Assembly: GCA_900544995.1 (NCBI GenBank)
Contig: UQXC01000011.1
Location: forward strand, 1-44,375
DNA from: an uncultured Collinsella sp.
GTDB taxonomy: Bacteria; Actinomycetota; Coriobacteriia; Coriobacteriales; Coriobacteriaceae
Direction: 5' to 3'
Length of the DNA stretch: 44,375 nucleotides
Below the pieces are notes generated by a model. That model was not told the DNA's origin, searched no databases, and worked only from the letters and a program-made list of their open reading frames with translations. Both the position numbers and the translations under genes were made by a program. Shown here piece by piece: positions 15,334 to 23,803 of the stretch; the first letter of the stretch is position 1; the number at the start of each line of letters is the position of its first letter.

Positions 15334-15935
15334 TTGAGTCCGGGCAGGCGGGTGTAGGGGAACGAGCGCTCTAGGAACTCGGAGCAGCGGGCGTAGTCTT
15401 TGGCGAAGTAGCTGCTGTAGAGCGAATCGAGCACGTATTGCACGGCGATGTGGCTCGCGAACTGCGTGATGCGATGCGTCATGCTCTCGTGGTCACTCAC
15501 CGTGAGGTAGGCGGCAAAGCCAGGGTGAATGCGTGCGCAATGAGGCGTGCCGATAACGATGACCGGGACATGCCGACTGCTGAGGATCGGTAAGATGTCC
15601 TTGAGGTTGGGGGCAAGGCCGCTGTAGGAGATGGCGATTGCCACATGGTCGGGGCCCGAGGCGAGCGCCGTGCACACCTGGGGTTCGATATTGTCGTGGC
15701 ACGTCGCTCTTTTACCGGCGGAGAACAGGCGATCGCGGAACATTCCCGCTGGATAGAGATTGTGCGAGCCCGTGTAGATGTCGACCTGTCGGGCGTTCGC
15801 GATGAGTTTGGTGGCGTGGTCGAGCTGCGTGGGGTCGAGCAGCTCCTGCGTCTCGGCCAGCGTGTTCTGGTAGAGCCCCTCCATGCGCTCCATGACCTGC
15901 GCAGGCGATACTCGGCTTATCGACCCGCGATGCAA
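15330..15935 (-). pseudogene. RpiR/MurR-family SIS-domain protein lacking its HTH domain
   Basis: About 190-201 residues that match the C-terminal SIS domain of RpiR-type sugar-phosphate regulators: ARQVDIYTGSHNLYPAGMF, AIAISYSGLAPNLKDILPIL (sugar-phosphate loop with SYSG), VPVIVIGTPHCARIHPG and a long C-terminal helix. The usual N-terminal ~75-residue HTH_6 domain is absent. In frame, a TGA stop lies just upstream of the only possible start (TTG at 15935), and the adjacent frame reads on for a short distance without HTH similarity. I therefore regard it as a 5'-truncated regulator gene, although a free-standing sugar-phosphate isomerase-like SIS protein cannot be excluded. It is divergent from crr, so the intact ancestor may have controlled a PTS gene. 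Confidence 0.6.
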
Positions 15936-15992
15936 AGGAGATGCTCATCCCACGAGCACTACCGGGAAGGGCTTGCGATTCGAGCCCTCGCC

Positions 15993-16021
15993 TTAGTATT
16001 TTGGCCATTTGGCACTATAAT
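15993..16021 (+). promoter_or_regulatory. Putative crr promoter
   Basis: A perfect -10 TATAAT (16016-16021) with a weak -35 TTAGTA (15993-15998), 17 bp apart. This gives a leader of about 43 nt before the ATG at 16071. Confidence 0.55.
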
Positions 16022-16070
16022 CACCATAGGCATGCGCAAAACGTTGCGCTTAATCAAGAGGAGAAAACGT

Positions 16071-16604
16071 ATGGGTCTGTTTGACATGTTCAAGAAGAAG
16101 GCCGAGCCTGCCGCTGCTGCTCCGGCTTCCATCTCTGCTTCTGCCGGCGCCGACGTGCTGTGCTCGCCTGTCAAAGGCAAGGTCATCAAGATGGCCGACG
16201 TGCCCGATCCCGTTTTTGGTGGCGAGGTTCTGGGCAAGGGTTGCGCCGTGTGGCCCGAGGACGACCTGGTCTACGCTCCCTGCGACGGCAAGGTGACCGT
16301 CACCATGGGTCACGCCGTGGGCCTGCAGTCCGATAGCGGCATCGAGGTTCTGGTGCACGTCGGTGTCGATACCGTCAACATGAACGGCGACGGCTTCGAG
16401 GGCTTCGTCAAGGCCGACGACGTCGTGAAGGCTGGCCAGCCCATACTCAAGATCGACCGCGCCAAGATCGCCGCTGCCGGTTACAAGGACTGCGTCGTCG
16501 TGGCTGTGTCCAACACCGCCGAGTTTGCCGATGTCGAGCTCGCCGTTGAGGCTGAGTCCGCCGTCGCCGCCGGCGATGCCATCGTCAAGGTCGTCCGCAA
16601 GTAA
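16071..16604 (+). CDS. crr: PTS system glucose-type IIA component (EIIA-Glc)
   Basis: 177 residues. The C-terminal ~145 residues are a complete EIIA-Glc domain (SPVKGKVIKMADVPDPVFGG, DGKVTVTMGHAVGLQSDSG, IEVLVHVGVDTVNMNGDGF). His96 is the expected phosphorylation site and His81 the neighbouring active-site histidine. A short N-terminal amphipathic start (MGLFDMFKKK) and an Ala-rich linker resemble the membrane-contacting tail of E. coli Crr. It accepts phosphate from HPr and passes it to glucose-type EIIBC partners, none of which is in this window. GAGGAG precedes the ATG at 16071; the frame is open farther upstream but without similarity. Monocistronic, with a terminator 25 nt after the stop. 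Confidence 0.93.
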   Translation: MGLFDMFKKKAEPAAAAPASISASAGADVLCSPVKGKVIKMADVPDPVFGGEVLGKGCAVWPEDDLVYAPCDGKVTVTMGHAVGLQSDSGIEVLVHVGVDTVNMNGDGFEGFVKADDVVKAGQPILKIDRAKIAAAGYKDCVVVAVSNTAEFADVELAVEAESAVAAGDAIVKVVRK

Positions 16605-16629
16605 GCTGTAACGTCCAGAGGATGTTTTA

Positions 16630-16659
16630 GGGTGGTTGGATTGTCCGGCCACCCTTTTT
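16630..16659 (+). terminator. Rho-independent terminator of crr
   Basis: The stem GGGTGG (16630-16635) / CCACCC (16649-16654) is followed directly by five T. It lies about 25 nt after the crr stop codon. Confidence 0.8.
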
Positions 16660-16840
16660 ATTAGACCGGGTGCACGCGTTTATTGTACGTTGGGCAAGTC
16701 TACAGACCGTTCGGATACTAAAACGAACCGACCGCGCCTTCGTACTGCCGAGGGTGTTCATAAGTGGATACTATGGGCTTACCTTATTACAACGTGCGCC
16801 GTGTCCGGGAAGCGCGGTGCCGCTCATTGGGAGGAACAAC

Positions 16841-17398
16841 ATGAAAAAGAAGCTGCTGCTTGCGCCCCTCATGGCCGTCTTGGTTGCGTGCGTGGTCCTG
16901 CTTTCCGGCTGCGGAGGCCCTTCGGTCGAGGAGCTCATCACCAAGGACCTTACGACTCAGTTTGATGAGGTTAAGAATGGCGGAGACGATTTCCTCGCCG
17001 GTCTGGAAGAGGCTTCGGGCGACGAGTTCGAGCAGCTGGGCATCGATCCCAAGGAGTATGCCAAGAGCTATCTCGAGGGCTTTGACTACAAGATCGGCGA
17101 CGTGACGGTCGACGAGGACAAGGGCACCGCAACTGCCGAGGTCACCATTACCTGCAAGTCAATGAACCAGATCGTTGAGGATTTTGCCACCCAGTATCAG
17201 GAGAAGGTCGCCGCGCTCGATTCGATGCCTTCCGATGACGAGTTGTACAAGATGGCCGGTCAGGTTATGGTCGATGTGACCAAGGCTGCTAAGACCAAGG
17301 ACACCACGGTCACCTTCAAGTACACCGCCAATGACGACGGCGAGTGGTCTGCTGACGATTCCGCAACCAACGAGATGATGAATGCGATGATGAACTAG
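16841..17398 (+). CDS. Secreted lipoprotein of unknown function
   Basis: The 185-residue precursor has a Lys-rich start, hydrophobic core and lipobox LSGC (Cys at residue ~24), so it should be anchored to the outer face of the membrane. The mature part is acidic and mostly helical at first (SVEELITKDLTTQFDEVKNG), followed by repeated Val/Thr strands (DVTVDEDKGTATAEVTITCK, TTVTFKYTANDDGEW). This resembles the DUF5105-type lipoproteins common in Coriobacteria, though I cannot confirm the family. GGGAGG precedes the ATG. The gene is alone between the crr terminator and the second copy of the structured element, which begins 3 nt after its stop codon. Confidence 0.78.
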   Translation: MKKKLLLAPLMAVLVACVVLLSGCGGPSVEELITKDLTTQFDEVKNGGDDFLAGLEEASGDEFEQLGIDPKEYAKSYLEGFDYKIGDVTVDEDKGTATAEVTITCKSMNQIVEDFATQYQEKVAALDSMPSDDELYKMAGQVMVDVTKAAKTKDTTVTFKYTANDDGEWSADDSATNEMMNAMMN

Positions 17399-17400
17399 GG

Positions 17401-17575
17401 GGTTACGCGGTTCTACGAACCGCGTAACCAGTTGACGCTGCGCGCCGTCCAGGACGATAATTTGTCATTCAAAGGGCGAGGCATGACAAGAAGGTCTATG
17501 CCTCGCCCTTTTCATGCCAACTTGTTCGTCCTGGACGTCGCTCGCTGTCCGTCCTCTACCTGCGACGTTGCCATG
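17401..17575 (+). repeat. Structured intergenic element, copy 2 (after lipoprotein gene)
   Basis: Stem 1: GGTTACGCGGTT (17401-17412) / AACCGCGTAACC (17418-17429). Connector GACGCTGCGCGCC. Stem 2: CGTCCAGGACGA (17446-17457) / TCGTCCTGGACG (17526-17537), extended by T-A-A against TTG with one bulged T (17525). Enclosed stem 3: AAAGGGCGAGGCAT (17471-17484) / ATGCCTCGCCCTTT (17498-17511), capped by GAC-AAGAAG-GTC with one bulged T. The tail CGTCGCTCGCTGTCCGTCC is identical to copy 3. Confidence 0.82.
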
Positions 17576-17640
17576 GTAGTCATTGGGGCGGCACTTGGGG
17601 ACGCTCCTTTTCTGCCGACAGTTGGAGACACTCCTTGGCG
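17576..17640. repeat. Decayed GGGGAC-loop hairpins
   Basis: After copy 2 the sequence starts with the familiar GTAGTCATTGGGG and continues with CTTGGGGACGCTCC, TTGGAGACACTCC and TGTCCCC tracts. These are recognisable but broken versions of the GGGGACGTTCTTA-loop hairpins found after copies 1 and 3. Confidence 0.55.
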
Positions 17641-17682
17641 CATATGAACCTGTCCCCTTTGTCCAACGTTGCATCGAGTGCT

Positions 17683-17794
17683 CGGGAAAATGTGGCCCGG
17701 TTTTTGGCCGAATTCCGGGTCGCGGTTTCCGGATGGGGTGGGTTGCGGAAAGTGCGACCCGGAATAATGCTCTGAAACGGGATGCACTTTCCGC
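17683..17794. repeat. Two 50-nt GGAAA...TTTCC palindromic units, period 62
   Basis: The units at 17683-17732 and 17745-17794 are each 50 nt and start 62 nt apart. The second has a perfect 11-bp outer stem GCGGAAAGTGC (17745-17755) / GCACTTTCCGC (17784-17794) and an inner CCCG/CGGG pair. The first is less symmetric but keeps GGGAAAA-TG-GGCCCGG and CCGGGTCG-GGTTTCC. Three more units with the same length and period lie at 30434-30607. Confidence 0.75.
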
Positions 17795-17833
17795 GTGACA
17801 GAATCGATGCGGTTGCGTTGTGCAGCGCTGGCG

Positions 17834-18502
17834 TTACTCGCCCAGAATCAGCGCCGCGAGCTCTGTTTGGGTGTCCACCACGTAGTCGGCGCCGGCTGCT
17901 TCGAGCTCTGCGCGGCCGCGGAAGCCCCAGCTAACGCCCGCGCTCTTGAGGCCGGCATTGTGACCGGTCAGCACGTCGACATTGGAATCGCCCACATAGA
18001 GCGTGGTTGCCGGGTCGGCGCCCAGCTCCTCCATCACATGCAGCGTGACGGGCGCTTCGGGCTTGGGCGGAAAAGCATCGACACGGCCCTGGACCAGCGC
18101 AAAGCGGTCGGGACCAAAGTACTTCTCGATAAGCGGAGCTGCCGAGACGTGGTCCTTGTTGGTGAGCACGGCAAGCTGTACACCCGCGGCGCGCAGGCGG
18201 TCGAGCATCTCGATTGTGCCAGCATAGGGGGCGGTGTGGTCCTCCTTGTGCTCGCCGTAATAGGCCCTAAACTCGGCAAGCGTCTGCTCGAAGGCGCGCC
18301 CGTCGCCCGCATACTCGGCGGGCATAAAGCGCTCGACCAGCTTGAGCATGCCGTTTCCCACTTTGTAGCGGTATTCGTCCACGGCAAACGTGGACCAGCC
18401 GTGCATCTCGCAGGTATGGTTACCGGCGGCCGCCAGGTCCTCGAGCGTGTTGAGGAGAGTGCCGTCGAGGTCGAAAATCACATGGGAAAACGCTACCGCC
18501 AT
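17834..18502 (-). CDS. HAD-family phosphatase (phosphoglycolate phosphatase-like)
   Basis: 222 residues. HAD motif I FDLDGTLLNT lies near the N-terminus, motif II is VLTNKD, the lysine of motif III is in FPPKPEAP and motif IV is YVGDSNVDV. The helical cap between motifs I and II and the order resemble Gph-type phosphatases, which hydrolyse 2-phosphoglycolate or related small phosphoesters in the cytosol; the true substrate is unknown. ATG 18502 is chosen because CAGGAG lies upstream and motif I then sits at the usual distance, although the frame is open to 18565. It is the last gene after hypE on the same strand, 126 bp away, and is probably not functionally tied to hydrogenase assembly. Confidence 0.85.
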   Translation of the reverse strand: MAVAFSHVIFDLDGTLLNTLEDLAAAGNHTCEMHGWSTFAVDEYRYKVGNGMLKLVERFMPAEYAGDGRAFEQTLAEFRAYYGEHKEDHTAPYAGTIEMLDRLRAAGVQLAVLTNKDHVSAAPLIEKYFGPDRFALVQGRVDAFPPKPEAPVTLHVMEELGADPATTLYVGDSNVDVLTGHNAGLKSAGVSWGFRGRAELEAAGADYVVDTQTELAALILGE

Positions 18503-18628
18503 GGGTGCTCCTGCCGTTTGAGTAATAAAACGCACTCCATGATACTGGGCCTGCGTATCGGGCACGTTTGGAATCTGAATATCTTTGCCGGTCTTGAACC
18601 GCGTTGCGCTAGCCGCGAGCCTTTGCCG

Positions 18629-19663
18629 TTAGCAAATCCTTGGCAGCTGTTCTCCCACGAGCATGTCGAGGATGCGGGTCGAGCCCCAGCCGGTGCGTAT
18701 GCGCACGGCGGGTCGAGCGTCCGATCCAGGCGGCAGCACGCGCCCGATAATCGCGGCGTTCTCGCCGTAGCGGGCGGCACGCATGGCGGCTAGAGCCGCA
18801 TCGGCCTGCTCGGCCGGCACCACGGCGACCATCTTGCCCTCGTTTGCCACCTGCAGCACGTCATAGCCGAGCATCTCGCAAGCCGCCCGCACATCGGGAC
18901 GCACGGGCACGGCGCCCTCATCGACCTCCATGGCAACGCCGCTGGCCTGCGCAAACTCATTGAGTGTGGATGCAAGGCCGCCGCGCGTGGGGTCGCGGAA
19001 ACAGCGCGTGTCGGGGGCTGCGGCCAGAACGTCGGCTATCAGGTGGTTGAGCGGCGCGGCATCGCTTTGGATGTTGCTCGAAAACGCCAAGCCCTCGCGT
19101 TGGCTCATGATGGCGATGCCGTGGTCGCCGAGTGTGCCCGACACCAGGATGACATCGCCAGGCTGGCAGTTTGCGCCACTGAGCGCCACACCCGCGGGCA
19201 CTTCGCCCACGCCGGCGGTATTGATGTAGACGCCGTCGGCCCCGCCGCGCTCAACCACTTTGGTGTCGCCGGTGATGATCGCTACGCCCGCCTCGCGCGC
19301 CGTCTCGGCCATGGTTTGCACGATCTGACGCAGCTTGTCCATGGGATAACCCTCTTCGAGGATGAAGCCGCACGACAGGTAGCGCACATTGGCACCCGAG
19401 GTCGCGACATCGTTGACGGTTCCGCACACGGCGAGTCGGCCGATGTTGCCGCCGGGGAAGAACTGCGGCGTCACCACAAAGCTGTCGGTCGACATGGCGA
19501 TGCGCCCGCTCGCGGGCAGTGCGGCGACGCCGGCATCGTTGCCCTCGAGCAGCTCGGGCGACCCAAAGGCATCCAAAAAGACCTCGTCGATGATGCGTTT
19601 CATCATCTGGCCGCCGGAGCCGTGACCCAGCAGGACGGTGCTATCGGTAACGCTATGGGACAT
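18629..19663 (-). CDS. hypE: Hydrogenase maturation protein HypE (carbamoyl dehydratase)
   Basis: 344 residues of the AIR-synthase/selenophosphate-synthetase-like family. HypE accepts a carbamoyl group from HypF on its C-terminal cysteine and dehydrates it with ATP to a thiocyanate, which supplies the CN ligands of NiFe hydrogenase. The C-terminus ends in the diagnostic PRIC. Other landmarks are LGHGSGG near the N-terminus, MSTDSFVVTPQFFPGGNIG, VNDVATSGA and the ATP-binding ITGDTKVVERG. TTGGAG precedes the ATG. It follows hypD by 48 bp in the hypF-C-D-E unit. No feature looks damaged. Confidence 0.97.
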   Translation of the reverse strand: MSHSVTDSTVLLGHGSGGQMMKRIIDEVFLDAFGSPELLEGNDAGVAALPASGRIAMSTDSFVVTPQFFPGGNIGRLAVCGTVNDVATSGANVRYLSCGFILEEGYPMDKLRQIVQTMAETAREAGVAIITGDTKVVERGGADGVYINTAGVGEVPAGVALSGANCQPGDVILVSGTLGDHGIAIMSQREGLAFSSNIQSDAAPLNHLIADVLAAAPDTRCFRDPTRGGLASTLNEFAQASGVAMEVDEGAVPVRPDVRAACEMLGYDVLQVANEGKMVAVVPAEQADAALAAMRAARYGENAAIIGRVLPPGSDARPAVRIRTGWGSTRILDMLVGEQLPRIC

Positions 19664-19711
19664 ATCGAAAACTCCAATCGTGGGTGGTGCCAGTGTGCGG
19701 GTGCGTCCGGG

Positions 19712-20824
19712 CTAGTTACGGTATCTAAAGTACGCCGCGCAGCTGCCCTCGGAGCTCACCATGCAGGGGCCGACGGGATGCTCGGGTGTACAAGCGTGGC
19801 CGAACAGAGGGCAGTCGCTCGGCGTAATGGCTCCGCGCAACACGTCGCCGCAGCGGCATCCGCGTGGCTCGACCGTCGGCTCGATGGGCACGTCAAAGCG
19901 GGTGCGGGCATCAAAGCGCGAGAATTCGGGACGAATGGCGAGTCCCGAGGCCGCAATCGGCCCCAGCCCGCGCCATGTGGTATCGCACGGCTCAAATACC
20001 TGCTCGACCAGCTGGCGCGCCACGGGATTGCCGTCGGCATTGACGCCGCGACGGTAGGCGTTGTCAATTGCGGGCTGCCCTTCAACGACCATCTGGACCA
20101 GCATGCAGATGCCCTGCAGAATATCGACCGGCTCAAATCCCGTGACCACGCCGGGGGTCTCGAACTCGTCGATTAAAAACCCAAAGGGTGCCAGGCCTGT
20201 GATGGTAGCGACGTGGCCCGGCAGGATAAAGCCGTCGATAGTGGTCTCGGGATCGTTGGCGATGGCGCGCAGCGCCGGCGGCGTGGTCTTGTGAGCACAG
20301 TAGACCGAGAAGTTCTGGAGCCCGCGCGCGTCGGCCTCCAGGATAGCGGCGGCAATGGTGGGCGTTGTGGTCTCAAAGCCCACACCCATAAAGATGACCG
20401 GGCGTTCGGGATTTTGCTCGGCAATGTCGAGTGCGTCGAGCGGAGAGTAGACGATGCGGATGTCGCGCCCCGCCGCCTTTTGCGCGGCGAGCGAGGTGGA
20501 CGATCCGGGCACGCGCATCATGTCGCCAAAGGTGGTGATGATGGCGCCGTCCATGTTGGAAAGCGCGATTGCGTGATCGATGTCGCGGTTGGCGGTGACG
20601 CAAACGGGGCACCCCGGGCCGCTTAGCAGTTTGAGTCCCGTCGGCATAATGGAGCGAAAGCCATAGCGGCCAATGCTCACGGTATGCGTACCGCAGACTT
20701 CCATAAGGTTGATGGTGCGGTCGCCGACAAGTTCACGGATGCGTTCGATGAGCTCGCGGGCCAGCTTGGAATCGCGAAATGCCGAAAAGTCGATACCGGA
20801 GCGAGCCGGCTGTCCGGCCACCAC
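19712..20824 (-). CDS. hypD: Hydrogenase maturation protein HypD
   Basis: 370 residues, the Fe-S scaffold protein that with HypC builds the Fe(CN)2CO unit. Conserved motifs are present: MEVCGTHTVSIGRYG, SGPGCPVCVT (redox cysteines), MGVGFETTTPT, FILPGHVATI and the C-terminal [4Fe-4S] cysteine set (CRCGDVLRG, DCPLFGHAC, GPCMVSSEGSCAAYFRY). The start is GTG at 20824-20822, whose first base is shared with the TAG stop of hypC, so hypC and hypD overlap by 1 nt and are likely translationally coupled. This supports equimolar synthesis of the HypC-HypD complex. Confidence 0.97.
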   Translation of the reverse strand: MVAGQPARSGIDFSAFRDSKLARELIERIRELVGDRTINLMEVCGTHTVSIGRYGFRSIMPTGLKLLSGPGCPVCVTANRDIDHAIALSNMDGAIITTFGDMMRVPGSSTSLAAQKAAGRDIRIVYSPLDALDIAEQNPERPVIFMGVGFETTTPTIAAAILEADARGLQNFSVYCAHKTTPPALRAIANDPETTIDGFILPGHVATITGLAPFGFLIDEFETPGVVTGFEPVDILQGICMLVQMVVEGQPAIDNAYRRGVNADGNPVARQLVEQVFEPCDTTWRGLGPIAASGLAIRPEFSRFDARTRFDVPIEPTVEPRGCRCGDVLRGAITPSDCPLFGHACTPEHPVGPCMVSSEGSCAAYFRYRN

Positions 20825-21084
20825 TAGTATGCCTCGGCCGGGTTGCTGGCCAGTTGGTCTTCATCGACCAGTTCGGTCATGGTGTTGACCAGGTCGAGTG
20901 TCTCCTGCGCTTCCTGCTCGTCGACGATCTGGATGCCAAATCCAGCGTGCACCAGAATATAGTCGCCTACTTGCGCCGTCGGCACGAGTCGTAGCGACAC
21001 CGGACGCTCGATGCCCATCATGTCGACGGTGGCCTTGAGGTCGTCGTCGCGTTTGACTACTTTGCCGGGAACGGCAAGGCACAT
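20824..21084 (-). CDS. hypC: Hydrogenase maturation chaperone HypC
   Basis: 86 residues of the HypC/HupF family, a small cytosolic chaperone that binds HypD and the hydrogenase large-subunit precursor. It begins with the essential MCLAVPG motif, in which Cys2 is the ligand for the iron unit, followed by an OB-like barrel (MGIERPVSLRLVP, VGDYILVHAGFGIQIVDEQEA). The C-terminal ~25 residues are acidic and variable. AAAGGGGA precedes the ATG. It lies 133 bp after hypF and overlaps hypD. Confidence 0.96.
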   Translation of the reverse strand: MCLAVPGKVVKRDDDLKATVDMMGIERPVSLRLVPTAQVGDYILVHAGFGIQIVDEQEAQETLDLVNTMTELVDEDQLASNPAEAY

Positions 21085-21217
21085 ATTGTTCCCCTTTTAT
21101 ACGCTTTGCGCTGGATAGGCGCTTGATAATCCATTGCTTGATGGTAGCGCTCGCGGGGTTCGCGGGCAAACGCGTTACGCCCGTGAGACAGTTGGCGCGG
21201 TGACGGGCGAGATCGGG

Positions 21218-23686
21218 CTACAGCGATGCGATCTGCGCGAGGTGGGCGCGCGCGATCGCCGCCTGGCCGTAGGCGATGCAGCCGTCGTTGACGGGCACGG
21301 AGTGGGGAACCAAGACAGTGAGACCCCTGCTTTTAAGCTCGCGTGTGAGGAGCTGGAGCAAAAGTCGGTTCATGAACACACCGCCCGAGAGCGCGACGGT
21401 GTCGAGGCCTTCACGAGTGCAGATCTCGCTTGCGATGCGGGCCGACACACGTGCGATGGTGACGTGGAAGTCGAGCGCGAGCCTGTCGGCCGCAGCGCCG
21501 GCCCTGATTTCCTCCAAAAGCGCCTCAAAAAGCGGTTTGGAGTTCAGAACATGGCAGTCGTCTGGACGGGATGATTCGGTTACGGAAAAGCTGGCCATAT
21601 TGCCGGTGGGACAGGTACTTTCGCTGCCGAGCGCGCGCCAGGCGGCTGCTTCAAGCTCGATGGCGGGTTCACCCTCGTAGGTTGCCTGGTCGCAAATGCC
21701 CAGGATCGCGGCTGCGGCATCAAACAAGCGACCCATACTGCTGGTGCGCGGGCTGTTGATGCCACGTTCGATCATCGTTGCCGTCACGCTACGCGTTTGC
21801 TCGTCAAGGCTGTCCAAGAGCCCCGCGGCTCCCGGGTGTTCAAGCAGGTCGAGCTCACTGAGCAGGGCAAAGGCGTTGCGGCGGGCGTCGCGCACGGAGG
21901 CCGCCCCGCCGGGGAGCGCCCAGGTGCGCAAATGCGCGGCGCGCTCAAAGCCGTCAAGGCTGGCAACAAGAAACTCGCCGCCCCAAATGGTCCCATCGGT
22001 GCCGGCGCCGGTGCCGTCAAAGGCGATGCCAAGGACGCGCGCGTCGGTTGTAAGCTGGCCCGCGGCGATAGCCTCGGCCATTGCGCTCGCGATATGCGCA
22101 TGATGGTGCTGCACCTCGACGAGCGGCAGATTGCATTTTCGCGCCTGCTCGCGCGCCCACTGGCTCGATAGATAGCTGGGGTGTACATCGCAGGCCAAGG
22201 CGGCGGGCGCTAAGTCAAAGAGACCTTCCAAGCGCGTGCGCGCGGCGTTCCAGGCATCGAAGGTCTCGCCGTTTTCAACATCGCCGATATGCTGCGACAC
22301 AAAACAGGTCGCCTCGCCGTTCGTCCCTTCACGCGTGAGCGCAATCGTGGCCTTTTGTTGTGGCCCGCAGGCGAGCACGCAGGACGGAGCGCTGTCGAGC
22401 GCCGGCAACGGCAGCGGCTGGGGTGCATATCCGCGAGCGCGGCGAACGGGCATAACGGCGCCGTCGACCACACGTACCACAGAGTCGTCGTAGCGCGACA
22501 GAATCGCGCGGTCGTTACCGAGCAACGCGTCGGCGATGCCGGCGGCAACGAGGTGTTCCCAGGCAAGGTCGTCGTCGGTCTCGATGGGTTCTTCGCTCAG
22601 GTTTCCGCTGGTCATGACGAGCGCGTGCATACCGCGGGCTTCTGCCGCGGCAAGCAACAGATGCTGAAGCGGGGTGTAGGGGAGCATAACACCGAGCTCG
22701 GGAAGGTCGTGCGCGACGGACGGCGCGAGCGCGAGGGCGTCGGGGGAGCCGTCGCTCTCGCAAACAGCACGTCGGCGCAGCAGCACAATGGGGCGAATGC
22801 TGCCGGCCAGCAAGCCGCGCTCAACGTCGTTGACATGGCACAGGCGTTCAACGTCGGCAAGGTCGCGCACCATAACGGCAAGCGGCTTGTTGCTGCGACG
22901 TTTGCGGCGGCGAAGCTCGGCTACCGTCCGCTCGTTGGAGGCGTCGCATGCCAAGTGAAATCCGCCCAGACCCTTGATGGCGACGATACCGCCGTTAGCC
23001 AGCATCTCAACACAGCGGTCGATAATGGCGTCGCTGGTCTCACGCGTGGTGCCGACGGCCGGCGACGCGGCGGCTTCGCCCGGCTCATTGCCCACGTCCG
23101 CCTCGCGCCACGTAATATGCGGCCCGCAATCAAAGCAGGCATCGGGCTGCGCGTGAAAACGCCGGTCGAGTGGGTCGGCATACTCCGCGGCGCACTCGGG
23201 GCACATGGGAAAACAATCCATCGACGTGGCGGCTCGGTCATAGGGCAGCGATCGGATGATGGTAAAGCGTGGGCCGCAGTTAGTGCAGTTGATAAAGGGG
23301 TAGTGATAGCGTCGGTCGGCGGGATCGAACAGTTCGCGCAGGCAATCGTCGCAGGTGGCGATATCGGGCGAGACGAGCGTCGTGTGCGCGGTCTGGTCCT
23401 GCGATGCTACGATGCGAAAACCCTGTTCATTGGCGGCATCCCAACCGTTGGCTGCCAAGCCCACAACCTCGACATGCTCTACGCGGGCTGCCGCAGGCGC
23501 ATGCTCAGAAAGCGCGGCGACAAAAGTATCGAGCGCATCGGCCGGAGCGTGCGCCTCGATGTGCACGCCGTCGCCCGCATTGAGCACCCAGCCGCAAATG
23601 CCATGCGCCATGGCCTCGCGATACACAAACGGTCGCATGCCAACGCCCTGCACAATGCCCGTCACATGAATATGCACATGCCGCAT
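21218..23686 (-). CDS. hypF: Carbamoyltransferase HypF
   Basis: 822 residues with the full HypF domain order: N-terminal acylphosphatase domain (GIVQGVGMRPFVYR), two zinc fingers (CDDCLRELFDP...CTNCGPRFT; CPECAAEYADP...CFDCGP), a YrdC-like carbamoyl-adenylate domain (GGIVAIKGLGGFHLACDA, KRRSNKPLAVMVRD) and the C-terminal Kae1-like carbamoyltransferase domain (VQHHHAHIASAMAE, FDGTGAGTDGTIWGGEF, LSGGVFMNRLL). It converts carbamoyl phosphate to carbamoyl-adenylate and transfers the carbamoyl group to HypE. ATG 23686 is chosen (GAGGGG upstream); nine more codons are open but carry no similarity. It heads the hyp cluster, preceded by a long hairpin and nikR. hypA and hypB are not in this window. 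Confidence 0.96.
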   Translation of the reverse strand: MRHVHIHVTGIVQGVGMRPFVYREAMAHGICGWVLNAGDGVHIEAHAPADALDTFVAALSEHAPAAARVEHVEVVGLAANGWDAANEQGFRIVASQDQTAHTTLVSPDIATCDDCLRELFDPADRRYHYPFINCTNCGPRFTIIRSLPYDRAATSMDCFPMCPECAAEYADPLDRRFHAQPDACFDCGPHITWREADVGNEPGEAAASPAVGTTRETSDAIIDRCVEMLANGGIVAIKGLGGFHLACDASNERTVAELRRRKRRSNKPLAVMVRDLADVERLCHVNDVERGLLAGSIRPIVLLRRRAVCESDGSPDALALAPSVAHDLPELGVMLPYTPLQHLLLAAAEARGMHALVMTSGNLSEEPIETDDDLAWEHLVAAGIADALLGNDRAILSRYDDSVVRVVDGAVMPVRRARGYAPQPLPLPALDSAPSCVLACGPQQKATIALTREGTNGEATCFVSQHIGDVENGETFDAWNAARTRLEGLFDLAPAALACDVHPSYLSSQWAREQARKCNLPLVEVQHHHAHIASAMAEAIAAGQLTTDARVLGIAFDGTGAGTDGTIWGGEFLVASLDGFERAAHLRTWALPGGAASVRDARRNAFALLSELDLLEHPGAAGLLDSLDEQTRSVTATMIERGINSPRTSSMGRLFDAAAAILGICDQATYEGEPAIELEAAAWRALGSESTCPTGNMASFSVTESSRPDDCHVLNSKPLFEALLEEIRAGAAADRLALDFHVTIARVSARIASEICTREGLDTVALSGGVFMNRLLLQLLTRELKSRGLTVLVPHSVPVNDGCIAYGQAAIARAHLAQIASL

Positions 23687-23711
23687 GCGACACCCCTCAT
23701 CAAAACCGATC

Positions 23712-23778
23712 AAAAAGGGACAGGTTTGTTTTGGTAGGTAAAACTTCTAAACCTGCCAAAACAAACCTGTCCCTTTTT
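23712..23778. repeat. 28-bp near-perfect hairpin between nikR and hypF
   Basis: Arms 23712-23739 and 23751-23778 are complementary at 27 of 28 positions with an 11-nt loop. They begin with AAAAAGGGACAGGTTTG and end with CCTGTCCCTTTTT, so each strand has a T-run after a strong stem. It may stop transcription from nikR before hypF, or be a repeat of the GGGACAGG type. Confidence 0.75.
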
Positions 23779-23803
23779 GGCAGGTGCGCTGCGGGAAATC
23801 CCG

